64,000 nucleotides of DNA from Oscillospiraceae bacterium (GTDB taxonomy: Bacteria > Bacillota > Clostridia > Oscillospirales > Oscillospiraceae), in assembly GCA_015067495.1 (NCBI GenBank), contig SVMI01000001.1:372001-436000 (forward strand), in the 5' to 3' direction. Positions 9,238 through 18,801 of the stretch are shown here, piece after piece. The notes under the pieces were generated by a model that was not told where the DNA came from, did not search any database, and was given only the letters and a program-made list of their open reading frames with translations. A program made the position numbers and the translations under genes. How positions within the stretch are numbered: position 1 is the stretch's first letter; each line of letters begins with the position of its first letter.

Positions 9238-9323
9238 AGGCAGCTCCTTTCCTTTTTTGTCAGTATACCACACTTTTCACCCGGAAACAAGGGCGCGCAT
9301 ATGCTGGTGGATGAGGTGATCTT

Positions 9324-10241
9324 ATGCAAATTGTGAAAACTGACGTACCCATGACTCCGCAGCTCTGCATTGAGACCATTCTGCAGCTGACTGCCCGGTA
9401 TCCCTTCTGCCGCAGCGAAACTCTGGCGGAAACTGCCTTTGGAAGACCCATCCGCACGCTGGTCATCGGAAGGGGTCCCCGAAAAGTGCTGTACTCGGCG
9501 GCACATCATGCCAATGAGTGGATCACGACGCCGGTAATTTTGAAATTTGTGGAGGAATTTGCAGAAGCCATCGAAGCGGGCGGACAGATCGGCGGCGTGG
9601 ACGCAAAAGCCTTGGCGGAGAAAGTGACTGTTTATACGGTTCCCATGGTCGACCCGGATGGGGTGGCACTGGTGACGGGTGAAATTCAGCCGGGGCAGTC
9701 CCAATACGAGATCGCCCGGGTGATCGCGGGGGGATTTCCGGCGATTTCTTTTCCCGATGGGTGGAAGGCAAATCTGTTGGGGGTTGATCTGAATCTCAAC
9801 TATCCCGCCGGCTGGCTGCAGGCGCGGCAGATCAAGTATGCCCAAGGGTACACCCGTCCCGCACCCCGGGATTTTGTGGGCAGAGCACCGCTGGATCAGC
9901 TGGAGACCCGGGCACTGGCGAGCTACACAGAGGTGATCGACCCGGCACTGGTGCTGGCGTATCACTCCCAAGGGCGGGTGATCTACTGGCAGTTTGAGGA
10001 TTACATCGTGCCGGGGGCGCGGGAATTGGGCGAACGTTTTGCAGCGGTCAGCGGCTATGAGCTTGCGGATACGCCTTATGAATCCTCCTTTGCCGGCTAT
10101 AAGGACTGGTTTATCAAGTTCTTCCGCCGACCGGGGTACACCATCGAGGTGGGAGAGGGGGACAATCCGCTGCCCATCAGTCAGTTCGACACCATCTACC
10201 GGGATAATCTGGGGATACTGGTTGCCGCGGCGCAGGGATAA
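9324..10241 (+). CDS. M14-family metallopeptidase (gamma-D-glutamyl-diamino acid endopeptidase-like)
   Basis: 305 aa; AAHHANEWITTPVILKFVEEFA, VDLNLNYPAGW, VLAYHSQGRVIYW. Confidence 0.85.
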   Translation: MQIVKTDVPMTPQLCIETILQLTARYPFCRSETLAETAFGRPIRTLVIGRGPRKVLYSAAHHANEWITTPVILKFVEEFAEAIEAGGQIGGVDAKALAEKVTVYTVPMVDPDGVALVTGEIQPGQSQYEIARVIAGGFPAISFPDGWKANLLGVDLNLNYPAGWLQARQIKYAQGYTRPAPRDFVGRAPLDQLETRALASYTEVIDPALVLAYHSQGRVIYWQFEDYIVPGARELGERFAAVSGYELADTPYESSFAGYKDWFIKFFRRPGYTIEVGEGDNPLPISQFDTIYRDNLGILVAAAQG

Positions 10242-10304
10242 AAAAGGATTGCGCGACGGCGTATCTTTTACTATAATAAAAGAAAAACGAAGGAGTTGGA
10301 ACGA

Positions 10305-10754
10305 ATGCAACAGTTTATTGCGTCCGATGCGATCGTAACGGGCGATGTGGTTTTGGGAGAGAAGGTCAACATCTGGCACGGGGCGGTGCTGCGGGGTGAC
10401 AGCGGCACGATCACGGTAGGCGAGGGCACGAACATTCAGGATCGCTGCGTGCTGCATGAGAAGACCACCGTCGGAAAGTATTGTACGGTGGGTCATGGTG
10501 CCATCGTACACGGCTGCACCATCGGTGACGAGTGCCTTGTGGGCATGGGTGCTATTGTTTTGGACGGCGCGGTGATCGGGGATCGGTGCATCATCGGCGC
10601 GGGCGCGCTGGTCACGGGCAAGATGAACGCACCGGCGGGGTCGATGCTCCTCGGAAGTCCCGCGAAGATCGTCAGGGAGCTGACGCCGGAGCAGCAGGCG
10701 GGTCTGCGGGAAAATGCGGAGCATTATATTGAATTAGCGCAAAATTTGAAGTAA
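10305..10754 (+). CDS. Gamma carbonic anhydrase family (left-handed beta-helix) protein
   Basis: GDVVLGEKVNIWHGAVLRGDSGTITVGEGTNIQDRCVLH...VGHGAIVHGCTIGDECLVGMGAIVLDGAVIG hexapeptide repeats. Confidence 0.92.
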   Translation: MQQFIASDAIVTGDVVLGEKVNIWHGAVLRGDSGTITVGEGTNIQDRCVLHEKTTVGKYCTVGHGAIVHGCTIGDECLVGMGAIVLDGAVIGDRCIIGAGALVTGKMNAPAGSMLLGSPAKIVRELTPEQQAGLRENAEHYIELAQNLK

Positions 10755-10770
10755 AAAAACGGGGTTTTTA

Positions 10771-10799
10771 TTGCATATTGCATTATTTTTTGTTATAAT
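10771..10799 (+). promoter_or_regulatory. sigma70-type promoter for tdk/deo block
   Basis: TTGCAT, 17-bp spacer, TATAAT. Confidence 0.55.
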
Positions 10800-10828
10800 C
10801 AAAAGACTGCGAAAGAAGGAGAGAGAAA

Positions 10829-11431
10829 ATGGCAAAGCTCTATTTCAAATACGGCGCGATGGGCTCGAGTAAGAGCGCACAGGCACTGATCACCAAGTAC
10901 AATTACGAAGAGAACGATATGCGTGTCTGGCTGATCAAGCCCAGTGCCGACACCCGCGACGGCGCGGACATTCTGCGCAGCCGCATCGGTCTGGAGGCAA
11001 AGGCGGAGATCATGCTGCCTCAGACGGACATTTTTGAGAGATTTTCTGCCACGCAGGCAGAAAAATGCGACGTGGTGATCGTGGATGAGTGTCAGTTTTT
11101 GACGGAAAATCAGATCGATCAGCTGCGCTCCATCGTCAATGAATACGCGATCCCGGTGCTTTGCTTCGGCTTGCGCACGGATTTCCAGACCCGTCTGTTC
11201 CCCGGCAGCCGCCGTTTGATGGAGCTGGCGGATGTGATCGAGGAGATCAAGACCATGTGCGACTGCGGCGCGAAGGCGACGGTCAACGCCCGTATTTCCG
11301 ACGGCTATATCGTCACCGAGGGCGCGCAGGTGGTGCTGGGCGGCAACGACAGCTACATCGCCATGTGTCACCGCTGCTACATCAACGGCATCCGGGAGCA
11401 TAAGAAGATCAAGCTGCACGGACAAAATTGA
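10829..11431 (+). CDS. tdk: Thymidine kinase
   Basis: 200 aa; FKYGAMGSSKSAQALITKYNYEE, VVIVDECQFLTENQIDQL, GLRTDFQTRLFPGS. Confidence 0.92.
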   Translation: MAKLYFKYGAMGSSKSAQALITKYNYEENDMRVWLIKPSADTRDGADILRSRIGLEAKAEIMLPQTDIFERFSATQAEKCDVVIVDECQFLTENQIDQLRSIVNEYAIPVLCFGLRTDFQTRLFPGSRRLMELADVIEEIKTMCDCGAKATVNARISDGYIVTEGAQVVLGGNDSYIAMCHRCYINGIREHKKIKLHGQN

Positions 11432-11490
11432 ATGAGAAATGAGGAATAAGGAATTCAATTTCTAATTCCTAACTCCTAATTCCCAATTAC
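11431..11490. repeat. Heptad (AATTAGG/CCTAATT) hairpin element, copy a
   Basis: aatgaga-aatgagg-aataagg-aatt facing aatttct-aattcct-aactcct-aattccc-aatta between tdk and deoC. Confidence 0.75.
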
Positions 11491-11512
11491 AACAAATAAG
11501 GAGATTATAATT

Positions 11513-12181
11513 ATGGAACTGAAAGATATTCTGGCAAAATGCGACCATACCCTGCTGGGTCAGGCATCCACTTGGGAGGAGATCCGCGCCATCTGTGACG
11601 ACGGCATGAAGTACAGCACCGCATCGGTGTGCATCCCCGCTTCCTTTGTCAAGCAGGCGAAGGAATATGTGGGCGACAAACTGGCGATCTGCACCGTCAT
11701 CGGCTTCCCCAACGGCTACGCCACCACCGCTTCCAAGTGCTTTATGGCAACCGATGCCGTGGATAACGGCGCGGACGAAGTGGACATGGTCATCAACATC
11801 GGCTGGGCAAAGGAAGGAAAGTGGGCGGAGATTACCGCAGAGATCGCTGCCATCAAGGCTGCCTGCAAGGGCAAGCTCCTGAAGGTCATCATCGAGACCT
11901 GCCTGCTGACCGACGAGGAGAAGATCGCGCTGTGCAAGTGCGTTTCTGATTCCGGCGCGGACTACATCAAGACCTCCACCGGCTTTTCCAAGGCAGGTGC
12001 GACCTTTGCGGATGTGGAGCTGTTTGCAAAGCACGTTGCGCCCCACGTCAAGATCAAGGCAGCCGGCGGCATCTCCAGCTTGGAGGATGCAGAGAAGTTT
12101 ATCGAGCTGGGCGCATCCAGACTGGGTACCAGCCGCATCGTCAAGATCGCAAAGGGTCTTGCCAACGACGGAACTTATTGA
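11513..12181 (+). CDS. deoC: Deoxyribose-phosphate aldolase
   Basis: [33 protein letters not shown]-like segment, [37 protein letters not shown]. Confidence 0.95.
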   Translation: MELKDILAKCDHTLLGQASTWEEIRAICDDGMKYSTASVCIPASFVKQAKEYVGDKLAICTVIGFPNGYATTASKCFMATDAVDNGADEVDMVINIGWAKEGKWAEITAEIAAIKAACKGKLLKVIIETCLLTDEEKIALCKCVSDSGADYIKTSTGFSKAGATFADVELFAKHVAPHVKIKAAGGISSLEDAEKFIELGASRLGTSRIVKIAKGLANDGTY

Positions 12182-12183
12182 TT

Positions 12184-12253
12184 AATTGGGAATTAGGAAT
12201 TTTTTTGTTTTCCTATTTTCAATCCATAATTCCTAATTCCTCATTCCTAATTT
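12184..12253. repeat. Heptad hairpin element, copy b
   Basis: aattgggaattaggaatt ... ataattcctaattcctcattcctaattta between deoC and deoD. Confidence 0.7.
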
Positions 12254-12271
12254 AACGAAGGAGAAATAACT

Positions 12272-13024
12272 ATGTCTGAATTTGCAACTACTCCCCATAT
12301 CAATGTGAAAGATGAGATCGGTTTCGGCAAGACCGTTCTGATGCCCGGCGATCCGCTGCGTGCAAAATTCATTGCCGAGAATTTTCTCGAAAACCCCGTT
12401 CTTGTGAACAACGTCCGGGGCGTGCAGGGTCACACCGGCTACTACAAGGGCGTGAAGGTGTCTGTGATGGCTTCCGGCATGGGTATGCCCGCCATCGGCA
12501 TTTACTCCCATGAGCTGTACAATTTCTTCGGCGTGGAGAACATCATCCGCGTCGGTTCTGCCGGCTCTATTCAGGAGCATATCAAGCTGTACGATCTGGT
12601 CATCGCACAGGGTGCCTGCACCGATTCCAATTTTGCCCATCAGTTCCACTTCCCCGGCACCTTTGCGCCCATCGCGGACTTTGAACTGCTGAGCGCTGCC
12701 GTGGAGGCTGCCGAGCAGAACGGCGCGACCTATCATGTGGGCAACGTCAACTCTTCCGACGTTTTCTACGGTGACCATGCTGAAGTGCCTGCTGGTCTGG
12801 ATACCCTCTACAATCAGAAGAAGATGGGCGTTATGGCACTGGAAATGGAAGCGGCTGCGCTTTACATGAACGCTGCCCGCTACGGTAAGCGCGCACTGTG
12901 CATCTGCACCATCTCTGACCACATCATTACCGGCGAGGAGACCTCCGCCGACGAGCGTCAGACGGCATTCACCACCATGATGAAGGTGGCACTGGACGCC
13001 GCCGTCGCGATGGAGAATCGCTAA
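12272..13024 (+). CDS. deoD: Purine-nucleoside phosphorylase
   Basis: TPHINVKDEIGFGKTVLMPGDPLRAKFIAENFLE, VMASGMGMPAIGIYSHELYNFFGVENIIRVGSAGSI, ALEMEAAALYMNAARYGKRALCICTISDHI. Confidence 0.95.
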   Translation: MSEFATTPHINVKDEIGFGKTVLMPGDPLRAKFIAENFLENPVLVNNVRGVQGHTGYYKGVKVSVMASGMGMPAIGIYSHELYNFFGVENIIRVGSAGSIQEHIKLYDLVIAQGACTDSNFAHQFHFPGTFAPIADFELLSAAVEAAEQNGATYHVGNVNSSDVFYGDHAEVPAGLDTLYNQKKMGVMALEMEAAALYMNAARYGKRALCICTISDHIITGEETSADERQTAFTTMMKVALDAAVAMENR

Positions 13025-13028
13025 CGCC

Positions 13029-14201
13029 ATGAAAAGAGTATTTCTAATCGTTCTGGACTCCTGCGGCATCGGTCAGATGCCGGACAGTGCGTCCTTCGGC
13101 GACGTAAACGTCAACACCCTGCGCTCCTGCGCCACCTCTGACAAGCTGCACATTCCCAACATGATCGCAGCGGGTCTGGGCAACATCGAGGGAGTGGAGT
13201 GTTTGCCCAAGGCGGAAAAGCCGCTGGGTGCTTATGCCCGGTTAAAGGAAGCTTCCATGGGCAAGGACACCACCATCGGTCACTGGGAAATTGCAGGTAT
13301 TGTGTCCCCTGATCCGCTGCCGACCTATCCTGACGGCTTCCCTGCGGAGGTCTTGGAGCCTTTCATGGCGCAGACCGGCAGAGGCGTGCTTGCAAACGCA
13401 CCGTGGTCCGGCACGGAGGTCATTGAAAAGTACGGCGAGGAGCATATGAAGACGGGGGATCTGATTGTCTATACCTCCGCGGACTCCGTGTTCCAGATCG
13501 CTGCCCATGAGGACATCGTGCCGCCGGAGCAGCTTTATGAATACTGCCGCATCGCCCGTCGCATCCTCAAGGGAAAGCACGGCGTGGGCAGAGTCATTGC
13601 CCGTCCGTTCATCGGCACGCCCGGTGCGTTCAAGCGCACCTCCAACCGTCACGATTTCTCCTTGGAGCCGCCTACGGCGACGCTGCTGGATGCAGTTAAG
13701 GCTGCCGGTAAGGACGCTATCGCGGTGGGCAAGATCTACGATATTTTTGCCGGCATCGGCACGACAGAGCATGTCTACAACAAGAGCAATGCCGACGGCA
13801 TGAACCATGCGGAAAATTACGCAGGCAAGGACTTTGAGGGCTTGTGCTTTGTGAATCTGGTGGATTTTGACATGAATTTCGGTCACCGCCGGGATGTGGA
13901 CGGCTATGCAAATGCCCTTTCTGAGTTTGACGCATGGCTGCCCAAGCTGCTTGAGAAGCTGGGCGAGGACGACGTGGTGATGATCACCGCCGACCACGGC
14001 TGCGATCCTGCCTATACCGCCACGACGGATCATACCAGAGAGTATGTGCCGCTGCTGATTCTGGGCAAGAAGATCAAGCCGGTCGACCTCGGCACACGGA
14101 ACAGCTTTGCGGATATTGCCGCGACGGTCGCCCAAATGCTTAATGTGCAGCTGGAGACCCCCGGCAAGAGCTTTGCGGATGAGATAAGGAGACAATCATG
14201 A
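13029..14201 (+). CDS. deoB: Phosphopentomutase
   Basis: VFLIVLDSCGIGQMPDSASFGDVNVNTL, ARPFIGTPGAFKRTSNRHDFSLEPP, MITADHGCDPAY. Confidence 0.95.
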   Translation: MKRVFLIVLDSCGIGQMPDSASFGDVNVNTLRSCATSDKLHIPNMIAAGLGNIEGVECLPKAEKPLGAYARLKEASMGKDTTIGHWEIAGIVSPDPLPTYPDGFPAEVLEPFMAQTGRGVLANAPWSGTEVIEKYGEEHMKTGDLIVYTSADSVFQIAAHEDIVPPEQLYEYCRIARRILKGKHGVGRVIARPFIGTPGAFKRTSNRHDFSLEPPTATLLDAVKAAGKDAIAVGKIYDIFAGIGTTEHVYNKSNADGMNHAENYAGKDFEGLCFVNLVDFDMNFGHRRDVDGYANALSEFDAWLPKLLEKLGEDDVVMITADHGCDPAYTATTDHTREYVPLLILGKKIKPVDLGTRNSFADIAATVAQMLNVQLETPGKSFADEIRRQS

Positions 14202-14590
14202 CACCTGAGAAGCTCTGTGAATTGGCGAAAGAGGCGATGAGTCGTGCCTATGCGCCCTATTCCGGCTATTACGTGGGCGCGGCGCTGCTGTGCAGCGATG
14301 GAACGGTCTATCAGGGATGCAACATCGAAAACGCGTCCTTCAGTCCTACAAACTGCGCTGAGCGCACCGCCTTTTTTAAGGCGATCTACGACGGACATCG
14401 GGATTTTGAAGCCATCGCCATCTGCGGCGGCAAGGAGGGAAAGATCACCGGGCTGTTTCCGCCCTGCGGCGTGTGCCGTCAGGTGATGCGGGAATTTTGC
14501 CGGGATGATTTCAAGGTCTACATGATCACACCCGAGGGGTATGAGCTGAAGACGCTGACGGAATTGCTGCCCAGCAGCTTTTCGCTGTGA
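14198..14590 (+). CDS. cdd: Cytidine deaminase
   Basis: YAPYSGYYVGAALLCSDGTVYQGCNIENASFSPTNCAERTAFFKA, PPCGVCRQVM. Confidence 0.95.
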   Translation: MTPEKLCELAKEAMSRAYAPYSGYYVGAALLCSDGTVYQGCNIENASFSPTNCAERTAFFKAIYDGHRDFEAIAICGGKEGKITGLFPPCGVCRQVMREFCRDDFKVYMITPEGYELKTLTELLPSSFSL

Positions 14591-14601
14591 TGAAAAGAGT
14601 A

Positions 14602-14634
14602 AGACCGCGCTGCATTTGCAGCGCGGTCTTTTAT
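14602..14634 (+). terminator. Rho-independent terminator
   Basis: agaccgcgctgcatttgcagcgcggtctttta. Confidence 0.85.
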
Positions 14635-14801
14635 ACTGTTTGTTCTCTTGCGTGTTGCGCGATGGTGCATTCTCCCTCGTAGGGGCAAGCACCCATGTTG
14701 CAGTCTGCTTCTGTGATTTCGCCGTCTTCCATGACGACGCAGACCATGCGGCTGCTGTCGCTGCAGCGGCAGTAGCCGGACAAGAAAAGCTCTTTTTCCA
14801 T
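14631..14801 (-). CDS. 56-aa Cys-rich small protein (absent from supplied ORF track)
   Basis: MEKELFLSGYCRCSDSSRMVCVVMEDGEITEADCNMGACPYEGECTIAQHAREQTV*, read directly from the minus strand. Confidence 0.6.
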   Translation of the reverse strand: MEKELFLSGYCRCSDSSRMVCVVMEDGEITEADCNMGACPYEGECTIAQHAREQTV

Positions 14802-14802
14802 A

Positions 14803-16644
14803 TCATTCCTCCGTCAGGCAGAAGCCCATGGGCGCGAGGGACAGCCATGTGGGCGCGGTGGGTTGTGCGTTTCGTCCGAAAAGGGGCGTGCCGCCGGAAA
14901 TATCCCAGCTTTCGGAAGATAGGTTTACATAACACAGGAGCTTTTTTCCTTCATGACAGCGGCAGAAGCAGAGCCTGCCCTCCTGCGCATGGAGGAATTG
15001 GATGTCGCCAAGGCGCAGGGCGGGCTGTTCCTTACGGAGCTTGCCCAGCTGACGGTAGTGGGAAAGCAATACTGCATTTTCCCGCCCCCATGGGTAGGTG
15101 CGGCGGTTGAAGGGATCGTTGTGACCCTCCATGCCCGCTTCGTCGGCATAGTATATGCTGGGCGAGCCGGGGAGCATAAACTGAAGAAAGGATGCCACAA
15201 GCAGCCTTTCCGTGGCTTCTGCCCGCTGCTGCGGTGACAGCTGGCGGCGGGATTTTTCCTCCCGCGTGCCGTCAAAATCGTCCACAAGGGCAGTCAGAAT
15301 GCGGGCACTGTCGTGGGTGCCCAACAGGTTCATGTTGCTCAGGATCACTTCCGGCGGGTAGTTTTCGCAGATGGTCAGGATGGCGTTTTTGAAGGCTCTG
15401 CCGTCATCGTGACCGCGCAGGAGGTTCAGAATCGCCGTGCGGTAGGGGTAGTTCATGACGCTGTCCAGTTCGCCGTCGACGAAGTAGCGGCAGCGTTTGC
15501 CATAGGATATTTTGTTCGATGCATCCTCCCAGACCTCGCCCATCAGCAGGGCGTCTGGCTTGATCTCGCGGATGCGTTTTTTGAGGGCGAAGAGAAATTC
15601 CCCCGGCAGCTCATCGGCAACGTCCAGCCGGAAGCCGTCACAGCCTGCATTCAGCCAATGGGCGACGACGGAGTCTTCCCCGGTGATGATATAAGAGAGG
15701 AAAGAGGGATCCAGCTTGTTGACGGTGGGCAGGGTGTCAAAATCCCACCATGCGTTGTAAGAGTCGGGCCAGCAGTGGAACTGATACCAGCTGTAGTAGG
15801 GGGAGTCCTTGGTGCAGTAAGCACCGTTTCCGCCAAAGCTGCGGTTTTTGTCAAAATAAAGGCTGTTTGAGCCGGTGTGGGAGTACACGCCGTCCAAAAT
15901 CACCCGGATGCCCCGGGCGTGGGCGGCGTCGCAGAGGGCGCGGAAGTCCTCCATCGTACCCAGCATGGGATCGGGGGTCTTATAGTCGCCGGTGTCATAG
16001 CGGTGGTTGGAGAAGCTTTTGCTGATGGGATTCAGGTAGAGCATCGTGACACCGAGAGAGGCGAGATAGTCCATTTTTTCGGTGATGCCCCGGAGGTTGC
16101 CGCCGAAGAAGTCGTTGTTCAGGATCTCGCCCCGTTCATTGGGCTGCCATACCACCTCGTCATCCCAGTTTTCATGGACGGTATAGGGGGCGAGCTTGCC
16201 CGTCAGGTCGCAAGTGCCGGACTTGCAGAAGCGGTCGGGGAAGATCTGGTAGATGGTTGCACCCTTGGACCAGTCGGGGGTGTGGAAATCGGCGGGAACG
16301 CAGCTTAATTGCCAGAGATCGCCGGCTTCCATGTTGGTGTCGTCGCCGTATTTATAGAGGCGGAAGCCGCCGGTTTCGGTGGTGATATAGAAATAATAGA
16401 AGTACAGACCTGTGTCCTCGAGGGCGAAGCTGCCGCTCCAAATTTCATATGCGCCCTTTTGCTGCCGCTCGGGCAGGAGGAAGGTCTTGTAAGGGCTGCC
16501 GTCTTCGTTTTGGAACAGACACTCCACCTTGGCGGTGCGGACGGTGGCGGGGATGTGGATATTCAGCGTGCAAGGCTGCCCGGGAACAAGCGTTCCGAAG
16601 GGGGATTTGTATTGCAGTTGTTTGCTGTCAAATAAGATGCGCAT
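14803..16644 (-). CDS. GH13 alpha-amylase family (neopullulanase/maltogenic amylase-like)
   Basis: GATIYQIFPDRFCKSG, GVTMLYLNPISKSFSNHRYDTGDY, GCDGFRLDVADELP, LMGEVWEDA, NLLGTHDSARI. Confidence 0.92.
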   Translation of the reverse strand: MRILFDSKQLQYKSPFGTLVPGQPCTLNIHIPATVRTAKVECLFQNEDGSPYKTFLLPERQQKGAYEIWSGSFALEDTGLYFYYFYITTETGGFRLYKYGDDTNMEAGDLWQLSCVPADFHTPDWSKGATIYQIFPDRFCKSGTCDLTGKLAPYTVHENWDDEVVWQPNERGEILNNDFFGGNLRGITEKMDYLASLGVTMLYLNPISKSFSNHRYDTGDYKTPDPMLGTMEDFRALCDAAHARGIRVILDGVYSHTGSNSLYFDKNRSFGGNGAYCTKDSPYYSWYQFHCWPDSYNAWWDFDTLPTVNKLDPSFLSYIITGEDSVVAHWLNAGCDGFRLDVADELPGEFLFALKKRIREIKPDALLMGEVWEDASNKISYGKRCRYFVDGELDSVMNYPYRTAILNLLRGHDDGRAFKNAILTICENYPPEVILSNMNLLGTHDSARILTALVDDFDGTREEKSRRQLSPQQRAEATERLLVASFLQFMLPGSPSIYYADEAGMEGHNDPFNRRTYPWGRENAVLLSHYRQLGKLRKEQPALRLGDIQFLHAQEGRLCFCRCHEGKKLLCYVNLSSESWDISGGTPLFGRNAQPTAPTWLSLAPMGFCLTEE

Positions 16645-16657
16645 GGCGTTCTCCTGA

Positions 16658-17506
16658 TCAGAATTTTTGGATGATGGCGCGATTGCCCCGGGTAAGGATT
16701 TCCTCGGCAGGCTTGCCCAGCAATTCACGCAGCAGCGTTTTTTCGCTGTCGGCATTGTGAGGGACTGCCCACGCGCCGGCATCGGAGCCGACGGCGAGAA
16801 GTCCGCCCAAGGCAGCGAAGCGTTGGATGTTTCCCGCGGCGGTTTCGTAGATGGCGCAAACGGCTTCCTCGTTAAAGCGACCGTTGCCCCGAAGATTTGC
16901 TACCGTCGAGAGGGTAGGCACCCAGATCGTGCCGTTTTCTGCCATGGCGGCGAGGGCGTCGTCATCGGCGTAAGCACCGTGTTCAATGGAGTCCACGCCC
17001 GCTACAGCGGCGGCTTCCATGGTACGCGCGCCGTTGCAATGTGCCATGACGGAAAAGCCCTCCTCGTGGGCGATGTGGATCAGCTCCCGGATCTCGTCGG
17101 CGGGAAGTCCTTCTTCGGTAAGGATGCCCGCATGGTCGAAGTCCATGAGACCGGAGATCATGATCTTGATAAAGTCGGCACTGTCTGCCCGTGCTTTTTT
17201 CACAAGGTCGGCGTATTCCCGGAAATTTTCATAGGTCGTGCCGATGAAAGCACCGTAGTGACCCTTTTTGCACAGAGGAGCAAGGGGTGTGCGGTAGGTG
17301 ATGCCGTATTCCGGCGCAAGGTCACGTGCGGCTGCGCCTGCACCCCAGCGGTCACCGCCGTCCCGCAGGTAGGTATAGCCACGGGCGCGGTAGCTTTCGA
17401 GGACTTCCCGGATGGAAGCAAGATCGGGGGCTTCTCTGTGGCGGTCGATCGCCGCCTTCCAGTAGCCGCCGCTGAGCAGCATATGGATATGACAGTCTGC
17501 CTTCAT
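16658..17506 (-). CDS. Amidohydrolase family protein
   Basis: KADCHIHMLLSG, GFSVMAHCNGARTMEAAAVAGVDSIEHGAYADDDALAAMAENGTIWVPTLS, VGSDAGAW. Confidence 0.85.
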   Translation of the reverse strand: MKADCHIHMLLSGGYWKAAIDRHREAPDLASIREVLESYRARGYTYLRDGGDRWGAGAAARDLAPEYGITYRTPLAPLCKKGHYGAFIGTTYENFREYADLVKKARADSADFIKIMISGLMDFDHAGILTEEGLPADEIRELIHIAHEEGFSVMAHCNGARTMEAAAVAGVDSIEHGAYADDDALAAMAENGTIWVPTLSTVANLRGNGRFNEEAVCAIYETAAGNIQRFAALGGLLAVGSDAGAWAVPHNADSEKTLLRELLGKPAEEILTRGNRAIIQKF

Positions 17507-17614
17507 GGGAAGTCTCCTTTCGTTATTTGATGCTTATTATAAACGATTTTTCCGCAAGAATCAATTACGGCGGCATATTTTATAGGGACAGGTTATGGAA
17601 AAACGGGAGGAGCG

Positions 17615-18544
17615 ATGCAGATGGAGCTGTTCGGGAGTTTGGGTTTGCTGGCACTGGGGATCCTTTTGGTCGTGAAGGGCGGCGATGCGTTCGTGGAAGC
17701 GGCAGGAGGGTTGGCGCGGGGACTGGGGCTGCCGTCCTTCCTTGTGGGCGCGACGGTGGTGAGTCTGGCGACCACCCTGCCGGAAATTCTGGTGTCTGTG
17801 CTGGCGGCATCCCGGGGAAAGGTGGATATGGCGATCGGCAATGCCTTGGGCTCGGTGACGGCGAACACGGCGATGGTGCTGGCATCCGGCATGGTGCTGC
17901 TGCCGGGTGCAGAGGTGGGGAAGGGAATGAAGATTCCGTGTCTGCTTCTGCTGGGCGCAATCGGCACGCTGTGGGGCGCGTGCTTGAGCGGTGCGCTCAC
18001 ATGGTGGGGCGCAATGTCGCTGGGGGCGATCTGTGTCAGCTTTTTGGGCTACAACGTACATCAGGCGAAAAAGGAGCTGGGAGAGGAAAAACAGTCAGAT
18101 GCAGGAAAATGGGTGTGGAAATTCTTACTGGGTGCGGCGGCGATCGTAGGCGGGTCGCATTTTTTGGTAACCGGCGGCAGCGGTATCGCTGCCTTTTTCG
18201 GAGTGCCGGAGCGGATCATCGCTGTGACCCTTCTGGCGGTGGGAACGGGACTGCCGGAGCTGGTGACTACCTTGGCGGCGGTCAAAAAAGGCGAAGCAGC
18301 ATTAAGCATCGGCAACATCATCGGCGCGAACATCATCGATCTGACGCTGATTTTACCCCTTTGCAGCATGGCATCCCATGGGATTTTGCCCATTTCCCGG
18401 CAGAATTTGACGATCGATCTGCCGGGCTGCGCCTTGGCACTGCTGGTGGCGGTGCTGCCGCTGATCCTGCGGGGGAAAAGCAGCCGCATTGCCGGGGTGC
18501 TGCTGTGGCTGCTCTATGGGGGCTATCTGATGTGTTCCTTCTGA
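17615..18544 (+). CDS. Sodium:calcium antiporter family (CaCA, YrbG-like)
   Basis: VKGGDAFVEAAGGLARGLGLPSFLVGATVVSLATTLPEILVSVLAA...IAVTLLAVGTGLPELVTTLAA, paired alpha repeats. Confidence 0.9.
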   Translation: MQMELFGSLGLLALGILLVVKGGDAFVEAAGGLARGLGLPSFLVGATVVSLATTLPEILVSVLAASRGKVDMAIGNALGSVTANTAMVLASGMVLLPGAEVGKGMKIPCLLLLGAIGTLWGACLSGALTWWGAMSLGAICVSFLGYNVHQAKKELGEEKQSDAGKWVWKFLLGAAAIVGGSHFLVTGGSGIAAFFGVPERIIAVTLLAVGTGLPELVTTLAAVKKGEAALSIGNIIGANIIDLTLILPLCSMASHGILPISRQNLTIDLPGCALALLVAVLPLILRGKSSRIAGVLLWLLYGGYLMCSF

Positions 18545-18617
18545 AGAAAAGAGCGGATTTGGCAAGTTTCACAGTAAAAGGGGGGTAAAAAACGTCGGAA
18601 ACTGTCTTTTCCACAAG

Positions 18618-18647
18618 TTGACGGGAAATGTGGTTTTATGCTATAAT
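18618..18647 (+). promoter_or_regulatory. sigma70-type promoter for pur operon
   Basis: TTGACG, 18-bp spacer, TATAAT. Confidence 0.65.
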
Positions 18648-18662
18648 GCTTATGTAATCAAA

Positions 18663-18743
18663 AGCGTTCCGAAGCCTGACGGATCAAGTGGAGCACCACG
18701 TGGTTTCGGAGTGACGCTGTGAACGCCGACCGTCTGGGCACAC
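18663..18743 (+). ncRNA. ZTP (pfl) riboswitch
   Basis: agcgttccgaagCCTGACGGatcaagtggagcaccacgtgg...gagtgacgct...gCCGACCGTCTGGGCA; pseudoknot GACGG/CCGTC; upstream of purE. Confidence 0.88.
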
Positions 18744-18776
18744 TTCCTCGAGGCGGGGTAAGTGCGCCCTTTTTTG
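18736..18776 (+). terminator. ZTP riboswitch terminator
   Basis: gggcacacttcctcgaggcggggtaagtgcgcccttttttg, overlapping the conserved CUGGGC. Confidence 0.8.
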
Positions 18777-18801
18777 TTTACAAAAAGGGAGGAATTTTAT
18801 C

